Positions 28,635 to 37,406 of a stretch of 64,000 bases of DNA are shown in pieces; position 1 is the first letter of the stretch, and each line of letters opens with the position of its first letter. Below the pieces are notes generated by a model. That model was not told where the DNA came from. It ran no database searches and worked only from the letters and a program-made list of their open reading frames with translations. The stretch is from Bacteroidales bacterium (GTDB lineage Bacteria; Bacteroidota; Bacteroidia; Bacteroidales; VadinHA17). The DNA lies in the NCBI GenBank assembly GCA_003141895.1, contig PLNT01000040.1, positions 118,249 to 182,248 of the forward strand, given 5' to 3'. The position numbers were made by a program, and so were the translations under genes.

Positions 28635-29546
28635 ATGAATACTAAAACTCTTGTCGTGCAAAACACTCTTGATGAAAAGATCTCTGAGTTCCTCGATTAT
28701 TTAATAGCAAAAGGTGGTCCTGAACTTCTGGATTATGAAAAATTTACATCTATAGTTAACAAACTCGTTCCTGATGAAGTAGATAATTTCAGAGAAAGAA
28801 TCAAAACAGTCCTTAATGAAAATACCCTTATTGGTCATGGGTTTGTAAAACCATTCGGTTACCCAGGAGATTTCAATCTTATCGATAAAATATACAGATT
28901 CGATGTAAATGAGGATGCCAGGTATAGAAACTGGGACATGTTTTTTCAAAATCAGCCCGGGGCAAACGCTGTAAGGAACAGGAAAACTTTTTTCATTGAA
29001 TATTGCAAAAATCTAAGTGCAAAAAAAGAAAACTCAAGGGTTCTGATTCTGGGCTCCGGGCCAGCTTCGGATGTATACGAATTTCTTTCAAATTATTCAG
29101 GGGGGAACAATATGAGTATTGATCTGATTGATTTTGATCAGTCTGCCATTGATTTCTCAAGGGAAAAAAACAAGACTTTCAACGGACAGATAACCTACAA
29201 CAAGATTAATGCCTTGAGGTTTAATTCTTACAGGTTGTATGATCTTATATGGAGTGCCGGGTTGTTTGATTATTTTAAGGATAAACATTTTACCTTTCTT
29301 ATCAGGAAGTACATAAATTGTCTTCTTGAAGACGGGGAAATGGTTATAAGCAATTTCAGCACAAAGAATCCAACCAAAAGACTTATGGAAGTTTTATCTG
29401 ACTGGTATCTGAATCTCAGGACAGAATCCGATCTTTTCAGAATAGCTTCAGATGCTAATATTGATAAAGAATTGGTCAGTGTTGAGAAAGAACCTCTGGG
29501 TATTAATCTGTTTCTTAAAATTAAAAAAAACGTACTAAATTCCTGA
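28635..29546 (+). CDS. PhcB-like SAM-dependent methyltransferase
   Basis: A 303-residue class I methyltransferase from the ATG at 28635. It has the N-terminal helical segment and VKPFGYPGDFNLIDKIY (residues 71-87), the SAM-binding LILGSGPASDVYEF (137-150), the LIDFD acidic strand, SAGLFDYFKD (207-216) and LMEVLSDWYLNLRTESDL. These are the marks of the family that includes PhcB of Ralstonia, which makes 3-hydroxy fatty-acid methyl ester signals. The gene is followed 36 bp later by a six-TM hybrid histidine kinase, as in phc loci. Signal synthesis here is inferred from family and context. Confidence 0.82.
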   Translation: MNTKTLVVQNTLDEKISEFLDYLIAKGGPELLDYEKFTSIVNKLVPDEVDNFRERIKTVLNENTLIGHGFVKPFGYPGDFNLIDKIYRFDVNEDARYRNWDMFFQNQPGANAVRNRKTFFIEYCKNLSAKKENSRVLILGSGPASDVYEFLSNYSGGNNMSIDLIDFDQSAIDFSREKNKTFNGQITYNKINALRFNSYRLYDLIWSAGLFDYFKDKHFTFLIRKYINCLLEDGEMVISNFSTKNPTKRLMEVLSDWYLNLRTESDLFRIASDANIDKELVSVEKEPLGINLFLKIKKNVLNS

Positions 29547-29582
29547 TTCTGAGTATTTGAGATAATATTTAAATCATTCTCA

Positions 29583-31553
29583 ATGAATATTTTACAAAGT
29601 GTGGGGGCCAGCCTGCTCGGACTACCGTCCACGAGCCAGGAATCATTTTCGGTAAATTACTTTACTCTTACTTTTAAAGGAGAATTAACCGTTTATGAAA
29701 AGGCATATCAGGATGACTATTTTATCAAGTCGCTGAACCCTTTCAGGCTCTCCCTTGTACTTTCTATGATTTTTTATGGTGCATTTGCTTTCCTCGATAC
29801 AGTTGCTGTACCCGAATTGAAAGGGATTTTCTGGTTTATCAGGTTTGGAATAGTTTTCCCAATACTGGTTACCGTTTTTATCTTTTCGTATTCTAAAATA
29901 TTCAAGAAATATATGCAGTTCATTATATCCTGCATTATGTTCATTACTGGTTTTGGTATCATTATTATGATAATTTATGCGGCCAAAGTCCAGAACTATT
30001 CCTATTATGCCGGTCTTATCCTGATTTTCATCTTTGGTTATACATTTATCAGGGCACGGTTCGTATATGCTATGATAGCTGGCTGGTCAATTGTGATTTC
30101 CTATGAAATTTCTGCTATTTGGTTGTCGCACACGCCATTTATCATTCTTGTAAATAATAATTATTTCTTCATTGGGGCCAACATAATAGGTATGTTTATC
30201 AGTTATTTTCTCGAGTTGTCGACACGCAAGGAGTTTTTTATGAGAATACTCCTTGAACAGGAGAAAGAAAATGTAAAAACTGCAAACAATGCTCTTGAAA
30301 AAAGAGTGGAAGACCGGACATTACAACTTTCCAATGCTAACCAGTACCTTAAGAAAGAGATTGAGATCCGTCAAAAATTTGAAAGGGAAAGGGCAGAACT
30401 GGAAAAACAGCTTTACCAGCTTCAGAAAATGGAAACTATTGGAACACTGGCAGGTGGAATTGCTCACGATTTCAATAATATCCTCACTCCGATTCTGGGC
30501 TATACTGATATGGCCCTCGAAGAGCTTCCCGAGGAGAGTAACCTCAGGTTTGATATCGAACAGATCAACAATGCGGCTCGCAGGGGAAAGGATCTTGTAC
30601 AGCAGGTACTTACCTTTAGCCGGGAAGTTGATTTTGCAAATAAACCGATTCAGTTAGAGCCGATTGTTGCCGAGGCACTAAATCTTATTAAAGCCTCATT
30701 CCCTCCCGGTGTTCAGATAACTCAACATTTTGACCAGAAGATTGGCACAGTTCTGGCTGATCCTATTCATATTCATCAGATAGTGATGAATTTATGTACA
30801 AATGCCAATCACGCGATGATGAAAACCGGAGGAATTCTTGATGTAAGACTCGAATCTGTGAAATTAGATCAGAGAACCGCTGACAAGATCCCGAATCTGA
30901 AAAAAGGATCGTATATCCGTCTGACAATTTCGGATACCGGACACGGGATGGATATAAAAACAAAAGAAAGGATCTTCGAGCCTTTTTTTACTAAGAAAGA
31001 GGTTGGATCAGGTTCCGGGCTTGGGCTCTCTGTAGTGCATGGAATAATAAGTAATTATGGAGGTGCGATTATTGTGGATAGCAGCCCGGGCAAAGGATCG
31101 ACTTTTATTATCTATCTGCCCAAATATGCGGGTGAACTTTCAGAACCTGACAAGTTAAGTAAGAAACTTCTAAAAGGTGATGAATATATCCTGTTTGTAG
31201 ATGACGAACCCGAAATAACTTTCATGGGCAAGAAAATGCTTGAAAATCTTGGATATAAGGTTACAATATCCAGCAACAGCCTTTCAGCGCTTGAAGAATT
31301 TTGTTCCAAACCTTCAAAGTATTCCCTTCTGGTTACGGATCAGAATATGCCCAATATGACAGGAACAGAACTGGCCTCCAAGATGAAATCCGTTCAGCCT
31401 GGTTTGAAAGTGATTATTATTACAGGCTATTCTGACACACTCTCAGAGGAAGTTCTTGAAGAAAGCGGAATTTCTGAAGTCATACTTAAACCAATGATTC
31501 TCGACGATTTCAGTAAAGTAATCAGACGTGTACTCGATAAAAACAAAAATTAA
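29583..31553 (+). CDS. six-TM hybrid histidine kinase (PhcS-like position)
   Basis: 656 residues. About six hydrophobic segments (residues 55-210) form an N-terminal sensor ending in ELSTRKEFF, followed by a coiled coil (225-285). The kinase core has His295 in GGIAHDFNNI, N-box MNLCTNANHAM (402-412), DTGHGM (451-456) and GSGSGLGLSVVHGI. A C-terminal receiver (535-650) has Asp540/541 and the phospho-acceptor Asp586 in LLVTDQNMPNMTG. A membrane-embedded sensor with no large periplasmic domain fits a lipophilic ligand, as for PhcS, but this is inference. The ATG at 29583 is used; the N-terminal 45 residues could be untranslated. Confidence 0.9.
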   Translation: MNILQSVGASLLGLPSTSQESFSVNYFTLTFKGELTVYEKAYQDDYFIKSLNPFRLSLVLSMIFYGAFAFLDTVAVPELKGIFWFIRFGIVFPILVTVFIFSYSKIFKKYMQFIISCIMFITGFGIIIMIIYAAKVQNYSYYAGLILIFIFGYTFIRARFVYAMIAGWSIVISYEISAIWLSHTPFIILVNNNYFFIGANIIGMFISYFLELSTRKEFFMRILLEQEKENVKTANNALEKRVEDRTLQLSNANQYLKKEIEIRQKFERERAELEKQLYQLQKMETIGTLAGGIAHDFNNILTPILGYTDMALEELPEESNLRFDIEQINNAARRGKDLVQQVLTFSREVDFANKPIQLEPIVAEALNLIKASFPPGVQITQHFDQKIGTVLADPIHIHQIVMNLCTNANHAMMKTGGILDVRLESVKLDQRTADKIPNLKKGSYIRLTISDTGHGMDIKTKERIFEPFFTKKEVGSGSGLGLSVVHGIISNYGGAIIVDSSPGKGSTFIIYLPKYAGELSEPDKLSKKLLKGDEYILFVDDEPEITFMGKKMLENLGYKVTISSNSLSALEEFCSKPSKYSLLVTDQNMPNMTGTELASKMKSVQPGLKVIIITGYSDTLSEEVLEESGISEVILKPMILDDFSKVIRRVLDKNKN

Positions 31554-31564
31554 TAATATAACCA

Positions 31565-31963
31565 ATGGCAAAAATCCTTGTCCTCGATGATGAGCTTTCC
31601 ATACTGCTAATGATAAAAAAGATGCTTGAAAAAGCAGGTCATGAAGTTTATATAGCCCTTAACGGGAAAGAGGGAATGCTGCTTTTTGAAAAAAATAAGC
31701 CGGATCTCGTAGTGAGCGATATTATCATGCCAGAAAAGGAAGGATTGGAAACCATATTTGAGTTGAGAAGAATGTATCCTGATCTGAAAATAATTGCAAT
31801 TTCAGGTGGTGGCAGGATCGGTCCCGACGGATATCTGCCGGGAGCAAAGCTTCTCGGAGCCGATATGGTATTTCAGAAACCTCTCGATCAGAAAGAATTT
31901 GTGAATGCAGTGGATCAACTTCTGAGCGAAAATAAAGGAAAAAGCTTTCCGCATCAGTTATAG
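31565..31963 (+). CDS. single-domain response regulator
   Basis: A 132-residue receiver with Asp9/Asp10 region KILVLDDELS, phospho-acceptor Asp52 in VVSDIIMPEKEG and Lys105 in VFQKPLDQ. It has no output domain, so it must act through a partner or as a phosphate relay. It starts 11 bp after the hybrid kinase and completes a methyltransferase-kinase-receiver set. A GGGRIGPDGYLPG loop in the alpha4 region is a variation also seen in other stand-alone receivers. Confidence 0.92.
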   Translation: MAKILVLDDELSILLMIKKMLEKAGHEVYIALNGKEGMLLFEKNKPDLVVSDIIMPEKEGLETIFELRRMYPDLKIIAISGGGRIGPDGYLPGAKLLGADMVFQKPLDQKEFVNAVDQLLSENKGKSFPHQL

Positions 31964-31989
31964 TCAGTCTTCGGCTTCGCTCAGACTGA
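31964..31989. terminator. inverted repeat between convergent genes
   Basis: TCAGTCT (31964-31970) and AGACTGA (31983-31989) flank a 12-nt loop containing CTTCGCTC. A second half-copy (GGCTTCGCTCAGCC) follows immediately. It has no U-tract on either strand; a terminator role is possible, not certain. Confidence 0.35.
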
Positions 31990-32002
31990 TTATAGGCTTC
32001 GC

Positions 32003-33541
32003 TCAGCCTGCCCAGCCTTCCCTATCCAGGTTCCTGTAATTGATCGCCTCCGAAATATGTTCGGCTGTAATATTTTCTGAATCAGCCAGGTCGGCAATTG
32101 TCCGTGCTACTTTGAGTATCCTGTCGTAAGCTCTTGCTGAGAGACCCCTGATATCCATCGCGGTTTTAAGAAGCCTTCCTCCTGCTTCATCTAGCTGACA
32201 ATATCTTCTTTGCATCGAAGAAGACATTTGCGAATTTGAGTAAACACCCTTTATTGCTTCAAATCGCTTTGCCTGGATTAAGCGGGCTTTAACAACCCTT
32301 TCGCGTACCTCGGATGAGTGCTCAACCTTCTCCGAATCGGAGAGTTTATCATAGTTAACAGGAACTACTTCAATGTGAATGTCAATCCTGTCGAGCAGCG
32401 GCCCGGAAATTCTGTTAAGATATTTTTGCACCATTCCGGGTGAACACATACATTCCTTTTCCGGATGATTATGGAAGCCACAGGGACATGGATTCATGCT
32501 TGCAACTAACATGAAACTTGCAGGATAGTCTACAGTTGATTTTGCCCTTGAAATAGTAATTACCCTGTCTTCGAGAGGCTGGCGCATTACCTCAAGGACG
32601 GTCCTTTTAAATTCGGGGAGTTCATCGAGGAATAATACACCATTGTGACCCAATGAAATTTCACCGGGTTGAGGAAATGTTCCTCCGCCAACGAGAGCCA
32701 CATCGGATATTGTATGATGCGGTGATCTGAATGGTCTTTTGGTCATGAGTGCAGTATGATGGTCTATCTTTCCGGCTACTGAATGTATCTTTGTTGTCTC
32801 TAAAGCTTCTTCAAGAGTAAGTGGCGGAATAATAGTTGGCAACCGTTTAGCCAGCATCGTCTTTCCGGCACCGGGAGGGCCAATCATTATTAAATTATGT
32901 CCGCCGGCTGCTGCAACTTCAAGAGCCCTTTTTACATTTTCCTGACCCCTGACATCTGAAAAATCCACATCGTACTTATTTGCTTCACTTGCAAAAATCT
33001 CATGGAGATCGACTTTTACCGGATTGAATTTTCTGCTGCCATTAAAAAAGTCAACTACATCGCCAAGGCTCTCCATGCCATATACATCCAGGTCTCCAAC
33101 CACAGCAGCTTCTCTTGAATTCTTCAGTGGTACTATAACCCCTTTAAACCCTTCTTCCCTGGCCCGCAGAGCTATTGGAAGGACACCTTTGACGGGCTGG
33201 AGTGCTCCGTCAAGAGACAGCTCTCCCATCAGCACAAATGATTCTAACTCACTTCTGGCTACCTTTTCATCGGCTGCAAGGATGCCCAGCGCCAGGGGAA
33301 GATCATATGCAGATCCTTCTTTCCTGATATCTGCAGGCGCCATATTAATAACCACCTGTTTTCCGGGCCAGTGAAAGTTGAGCGCCAGAAGAGCGGAAGC
33401 AATCCGATGCTGGCTCTCCTTAACGGCACTATCAGGTAATCCCACAAGAAAAAACTGAATACCACGCGACACATTAACTTCGATGGTTACGGTCACCGCA
33501 TCAATACCGGTTACGGCACTGGCAAATGTTCTGACTAACAT
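32003..33541 (-). CDS. comM: YifB/ComM-family Mg-chelatase-like AAA ATPase
   Basis: 512 residues. An N-terminal Lon-like fold (LVRTFASAVTGIDAVTVTIEV) and a central AAA domain with Walker A GPPGAGKTMLAKRLP, Walker B VLFLDELPEF and the zinc-like SMNPCPCGFHNHPEKECMCSP insert. ComM helps branch migration during natural transformation in other bacteria. It is preceded by a perfect consensus promoter inside a duplicated promoter module. comF (7.3 kb) is elsewhere in the window, so the two competence-type genes are not linked. Confidence 0.95.
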   Translation of the reverse strand: MLVRTFASAVTGIDAVTVTIEVNVSRGIQFFLVGLPDSAVKESQHRIASALLALNFHWPGKQVVINMAPADIRKEGSAYDLPLALGILAADEKVARSELESFVLMGELSLDGALQPVKGVLPIALRAREEGFKGVIVPLKNSREAAVVGDLDVYGMESLGDVVDFFNGSRKFNPVKVDLHEIFASEANKYDVDFSDVRGQENVKRALEVAAAGGHNLIMIGPPGAGKTMLAKRLPTIIPPLTLEEALETTKIHSVAGKIDHHTALMTKRPFRSPHHTISDVALVGGGTFPQPGEISLGHNGVLFLDELPEFKRTVLEVMRQPLEDRVITISRAKSTVDYPASFMLVASMNPCPCGFHNHPEKECMCSPGMVQKYLNRISGPLLDRIDIHIEVVPVNYDKLSDSEKVEHSSEVRERVVKARLIQAKRFEAIKGVYSNSQMSSSMQRRYCQLDEAGGRLLKTAMDIRGLSARAYDRILKVARTIADLADSENITAEHISEAINYRNLDREGWAG

Positions 33542-33556
33542 AATAATAAGTTTACT

Positions 33557-33609
33557 AGCACATTAGGAAACCATACCCAAATGTAGCAAAATATTAGATA
33601 AAAACAAAA
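33557..33609 (-). promoter_or_regulatory. promoter module A (yifB)
   Basis: On the complement: TTG (33605-33607), 19 nt, TACATTTG (33578-33585), then a conserved GGTTTCCTAATGTGCT downstream. About 40 of 53 positions are shared with the module at 34463-34515. Confidence 0.7.
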
Positions 33610-33680
33610 GGTATATGATAAAAATAAGGTACTTAATTATACACAAGACTGCTAGACTACAAGACTGCAAGACAGGTACT

Positions 33681-34385
33681 TCACCTGTCAGATCCTTTTA
33701 GGAGATGAATAAGAATTACCCCGCCGGAACCTCTGCTACCGTAAATTGAGGCAGCCGATCCTTTCAGGACCTCAATTGACCTGACCTCCGAAGGAAAGAT
33801 GTTATCTATTGAAGAAACAGGAACACCATCAACTACAAATAAAGGTTCATTACTCTCATTAATTGAACTCGCACTCCTTATCATAATGCTGGTTCCGTTA
33901 ACCTGGACCCCGGGAACCTGGCCGCGAATCAATTCATAAATAGTATTATACCCGGCATATTTTGACTTTCTTCCATCTATCTTTCCTACCGGAACTGTAA
34001 GATCTTTATCTTTTACTTTTCCGTAACCGATATCAACTGGCTCTTCTTTCTGATCAGATTTCTGGTAAGGAATTGAGCCTTTAATGGTAAAATCGATATT
34101 AGTCCTGCCACCTATTACCTCTTCAATAATTACGTTAGTGGAAGTAAAAACACCAATCTTTTTATTCTCCTGTCTGACTTTAATTTTATAAAATCCTTTA
34201 CTATCGGTGATATTACCTGTTTTTTCTCCATCAACCATAATAATTGCATCTGCAACCGGAGTAGCCGTAGCATCAAGCACTGTGCCTGTGATTTTGATTT
34301 TTTTACCTGATTTCTGACCGTATAAGACGGTTATTGCACCTACTGCCAGAAATAAACATAACAGAATAATGATTCTCTTTTTCAT
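33681..34385 (-). CDS. carboxypeptidase-regulatory plus TonB plug protein without barrel
   Basis: A 234-residue exported protein. After a signal peptide (ending LYGQ) there is a carboxypeptidase-regulatory-like repeat (KIKITGTVLDATATPVADAIIMV), then a TonB-receptor plug domain (NTIYELIRGQVPGVQV, PLFVVDGVPV, IEVLKGSAASIYGSRGSGGVILI). The 700-residue barrel that follows in SusC-like receptors is absent, and the protein ends cleanly 12 residues after the plug. It may regulate a full receptor or be a stand-alone surface protein; both are inference. The reading frame shows no frameshift, and no barrel remnant lies downstream. Confidence 0.85.
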   Translation of the reverse strand: MKKRIIILLCLFLAVGAITVLYGQKSGKKIKITGTVLDATATPVADAIIMVDGEKTGNITDSKGFYKIKVRQENKKIGVFTSTNVIIEEVIGGRTNIDFTIKGSIPYQKSDQKEEPVDIGYGKVKDKDLTVPVGKIDGRKSKYAGYNTIYELIRGQVPGVQVNGTSIMIRSASSINESNEPLFVVDGVPVSSIDNIFPSEVRSIEVLKGSAASIYGSRGSGGVILIHLLKGSDR

Positions 34386-34687
34386 TTTAATGAAATTACG
34401 CTAAGATATAACCAATTTTCAAACAACAATAATGTTCTGACTCACATAGTTTCTCTTTTATCAGCACATTAAGAAACCTTATTCAAATGTAGATAATTAT
34501 TAGATAAAAGCCAAAAAGAATGTATTATGTATTACAGGTGATAGGCAATGTGATCAGAAAAACAATCATGTTTACAATTTCTCAAAGCTTTTTAAGTTCT
34601 TAGATTCAGTAGATTTTTAATTCAAATCTTATTCCTAATATTGAGGAAATATTTCAGCCAGAATTTATTTAATAAGGAGGAGAATGT
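34386..34687. other. 302-bp divergent region with promoter module B
   Basis: Besides the duplicated promoter at 34463-34515 the stretch is AT-rich. No promoter for the aldo/keto reductase was recognised; its ribosome site is noted in that gene's entry. Confidence 0.4.
34463..34515 (-). promoter_or_regulatory. promoter module B (TonB-plug gene)
   Basis: On the complement: TTG (34512-34514), 20 nt, TACATTTG (34484-34491), followed by GGTTTCTTAATGTGCT. It is a second copy of module A; the predicted start lies about 100 nt before the plug gene. Confidence 0.7.
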
Positions 34688-35833
34688 ATGCTATACAGGC
34701 AGCTGGGTAAAACGGGAATTGAACTATCAAATTTGGGATTCGGATGTATGCGCCTCCCGGTTATTGATCACAAACCTGAGAAGATTAATTATCCTGAAGG
34801 GATCAAATTACTTCATCACGCAATTGACCATGGTGTCAATTTTGTTGATACAGCCTATTTTTATCACGCAACTGTCTTTGGTCAAAAGGGCGAGAGTGAG
34901 CCATTTGTAGGCGAAGCTCTCTCTGAAGGATGGCGTAAAAAAGTACATCTGGCAACCAAGATGCCGCTTTTTTACCTCAAACAAAAAGAACAGATGGATA
35001 CCTTTCTGAAAGAACAGCTGGAAAGGCTGAAAACCGATTACCTGGATTTTTATCTCCTTCATGGTCTTAATGGGGAAACCTGGGAAAGAATGAAAGCTCT
35101 GGGAGTCAGAGAATTCCTTGATAAAAAGATATCTGAAGGGAAAATCAGGTTTCCTGCATTTTCTTTTCACGGACAGGTGGAAGATTTTATAAAGATTTGC
35201 GATGAATACAACTGGACGTACGGGCAGATTCAATATAATTATATGGATGTGAATTTTCAGGCAGGTTATAAAGGTCTTAAACATGCATATGAAAAAGGAA
35301 TCGGAGTTGTGGTTATGGAGCCTCTTAAAGGCGGTAAACTGACTCAGAAAATTCCTCACGAAATGATGTCAGTTTTTGATGCATTTCCTGTTAAAAAGAG
35401 CCCGGCGGAATGGGCTTTGCGGTTTGTCTGGAATGAGCCTGGTGTATCAAGTGTTCTTTCAGGAATGAACAGCATGGAACAGGTAGTGGAAAACCTCATA
35501 ACTGCTGAAGAAGGAATTCCGGATTCTCTCAATAAAGATGAGTTACTGATATTTGATCAATTACGAAATTCAATGGGTTCAAAGATAAAAGCAGACTGCA
35601 CGGAATGCCGCTATTGTATGCCCTGTACTTCCGGTGTAGATATTCCCGATGTATTGGCAGCTCTGAATAATGCGTGTATCTGGAATGATCCCAACCCATG
35701 GCTTACAGGATATGTCAGCATTAAAGGCAAAGCCGGTAAGTGCACTGAATGCAGGGATTGTGAAGGAATCTGTCCCCAGGGGCTCCCGATATCATCACTT
35801 ATGAAGGAAGCAGTTACCTTATTTAAAGGATAA
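34688..35833 (+). CDS. aldo/keto reductase with C-terminal [4Fe-4S] ferredoxin domain
   Basis: 381 residues. An AKR barrel (LYRQLGKTGIELSNLGFGCMRLP, VNFVDTAYFYHA with the catalytic Asp/Tyr, LATKMPLF with the Lys) is followed by two cysteine-rich motifs: CTECRYCMPC and CTECRDCEGICPQG, each able to hold a [4Fe-4S] cluster. The fused form is common in anaerobes and suggests reduction or oxidation of a sugar or aldehyde coupled to ferredoxin-like electrons. A strong AGGAGGAG site lies 5-6 nt before the ATG, which is unusual in this genome. The substrate is unknown. Confidence 0.93.
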   Translation: MLYRQLGKTGIELSNLGFGCMRLPVIDHKPEKINYPEGIKLLHHAIDHGVNFVDTAYFYHATVFGQKGESEPFVGEALSEGWRKKVHLATKMPLFYLKQKEQMDTFLKEQLERLKTDYLDFYLLHGLNGETWERMKALGVREFLDKKISEGKIRFPAFSFHGQVEDFIKICDEYNWTYGQIQYNYMDVNFQAGYKGLKHAYEKGIGVVVMEPLKGGKLTQKIPHEMMSVFDAFPVKKSPAEWALRFVWNEPGVSSVLSGMNSMEQVVENLITAEEGIPDSLNKDELLIFDQLRNSMGSKIKADCTECRYCMPCTSGVDIPDVLAALNNACIWNDPNPWLTGYVSIKGKAGKCTECRDCEGICPQGLPISSLMKEAVTLFKG

Positions 35834-35882
35834 TTGGCCAACACGACTTCATGACTGCAAGACCGTAAGACAAGAAAATTTC

Positions 35883-36077
35883 TCAGAAACCTTTAACTTC
35901 TTTCTTGGGTCTTACGCCGAAGATCGTTTTAATTTCATCGAATGTCTCATCCACTTCATTTGATTGAGAGATCGAATGAATTACAGTTTTTTTTGAAGTA
36001 TCATCAAACTTAATTGATACAATGTTATCGAAGTTTATTATTATATCCTTCCCGTTTTGTTTGAATATTTTGAACAT
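35883..36077 (-). CDS. small hypothetical protein
   Basis: A 64-residue ORF with a normal amino-acid mix (MFKIFKQNGKDIIINFDNIVSI start) and no recognised domain. The beta-strand pattern of the first half resembles small LytTR- or YcxB-like strands but I cannot place it. It occupies a gap between two AKR-type genes and has ATG start and clean stop. Codon use resembles neighbours. It may be real but is not proved. Confidence 0.5.
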   Translation of the reverse strand: MFKIFKQNGKDIIINFDNIVSIKFDDTSKKTVIHSISQSNEVDETFDEIKTIFGVRPKKEVKGF

Positions 36078-36211
36078 AGCTTATTTTGATTAATTAACAC
36101 TAAAAATTACATTATCTCTATTTCATGTAAGTTCTACTACAATTACAAAGAAAGTCGTAACTTGTTTATTCTTTATGATTAAAAGAATTGACGACATAAA
36201 TTCTGGAAACA

Positions 36212-37243
36212 ATGGAAAAGAAATCAGAGTTATCAAAAAGTCGAAGAAATCTGCTAAAAGGTCTTGCAGCTCTTCCATTTGTTGGCGGTTTTTCAATTGT
36301 CTCAGCAGCCGCAAAATCGATATCAGATCAACACGATTATCTCACCGATGAGGCGAAGGCTTCTTTAAAAAAACTTAAAGGTTTGCTGCCAAAGGGCAAG
36401 ATTGGTAAATATGAGATAAGCAGGCTGGTCTTGGGTTGCAATCCAATGGGCGGATGGTCACATTCAAGGGATCTCTCCTATGTAGGTCAGCTCAGCAAAC
36501 ACTGGCATACCGAAACCAAGATGAAAGAGACCTGGGCGCTTGCTGAACAGGCTGGCATCAATTTTTGTAATCTCGTGGAATTCCAGTATAAAACATTCAA
36601 TGAATTCAAAAAGGAAACCGGGAGTAAAATGATGAACGTCTGCCAATGCTCTATCGGTTCACCAAACGACCGACTGGCCCCGGTCAAAAAAGCTGTAGCT
36701 GATGGCGCAGATTTTATATATATCCAGGGCGAAAACGTCGACGGACTGGCAAAAACAAATGCAATTGAGGTTCTGCTTGAAACTGTTGATTATATCCGCT
36801 CTCAGGATCTCCTGGCAGGAGTTGGGGCTCATTCAATAAAAAGTATCCAGGCTTCGCTGAATGTGGGAGTAAAACCAGACTTCTATTATAAAACTTTTCA
36901 TCACGACAAATACTGGTCAGTAACACCCCCTGAAAACAGGAAGGAATATCCGAATTATCCAACAACCCCGATAACGGACCGTAATCAATGGAACGATAAT
37001 ATGTGGGATCAGTTCTATGAACAAACAATTGAGACCTTCCGCGCTATAAAAGTTCCAATGTTTGGCTTTAAAGTTCTGGCTGCAGGGTCAATACAACCTT
37101 CAAACGGAATACGGTGGGCTTATGAGAATGGCGCAGATTTTGTTTGTCTGGGTATGTATGATTTCCAGGTAGTGGATGATGTGAATACAACAATTGAGAT
37201 TCTAAGTAGTCTTGGAAAACGCGAAAGACCCTGGTGTAGTTAA
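36212..37243 (+). CDS. Tat-exported aldo/keto reductase-like protein
   Basis: 343 residues with an N-terminal twin-arginine signal (SRRNLLKGLAALPFVGG, Arg11-Arg12). The rest resembles an AKR/TIM-barrel domain: ISRLVLGCNPMGGWSHS, GADFIYIQGENVDG, and FGFKVLAAGSIQPSNGIRWAYENG. The classical AKR catalytic Tyr is not obvious at the usual place, so the call is by family resemblance. Tat export suggests a folded, possibly cofactor-bearing periplasmic enzyme, in line with the Tat-exported oxidoreductases at 42-45 kb. Substrate unknown. Confidence 0.85.
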   Translation: MEKKSELSKSRRNLLKGLAALPFVGGFSIVSAAAKSISDQHDYLTDEAKASLKKLKGLLPKGKIGKYEISRLVLGCNPMGGWSHSRDLSYVGQLSKHWHTETKMKETWALAEQAGINFCNLVEFQYKTFNEFKKETGSKMMNVCQCSIGSPNDRLAPVKKAVADGADFIYIQGENVDGLAKTNAIEVLLETVDYIRSQDLLAGVGAHSIKSIQASLNVGVKPDFYYKTFHHDKYWSVTPPENRKEYPNYPTTPITDRNQWNDNMWDQFYEQTIETFRAIKVPMFGFKVLAAGSIQPSNGIRWAYENGADFVCLGMYDFQVVDDVNTTIEILSSLGKRERPWCS

Positions 37244-37275
37244 AAGGCGTAAAGGCGTAAAGGCGTAGAGGCCCA
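37234..37275. repeat. tandem octamer AAAGGCGT
   Basis: About three and a half head-to-tail copies of AAAGGCGT directly after the stop codon of the Tat-AKR gene. Function unknown; too short for a CRISPR. Confidence 0.5.
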
Positions 37276-37406
37276 ATGGCGAATTGTGTAAAAACTTTAT
37301 GCCTAAATCTTTCATTATCACTGGATATTCGGGCTAACTTATTTAGTTTAGTCCGTGTAAAACATTTTCTATTCTGGAACGTTTCTGTATTGTTTCCTAA
37401 TGTATT

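Noticed and set aside
34808..35359. 183-codon open frame on the minus strand
   Set aside because: Antisense to the ferredoxin-type aldo/keto reductase.
37234..37275. CRISPR or regulatory iteron array
   Set aside because: Three and a half octamers without spacers; no replication genes nearby.
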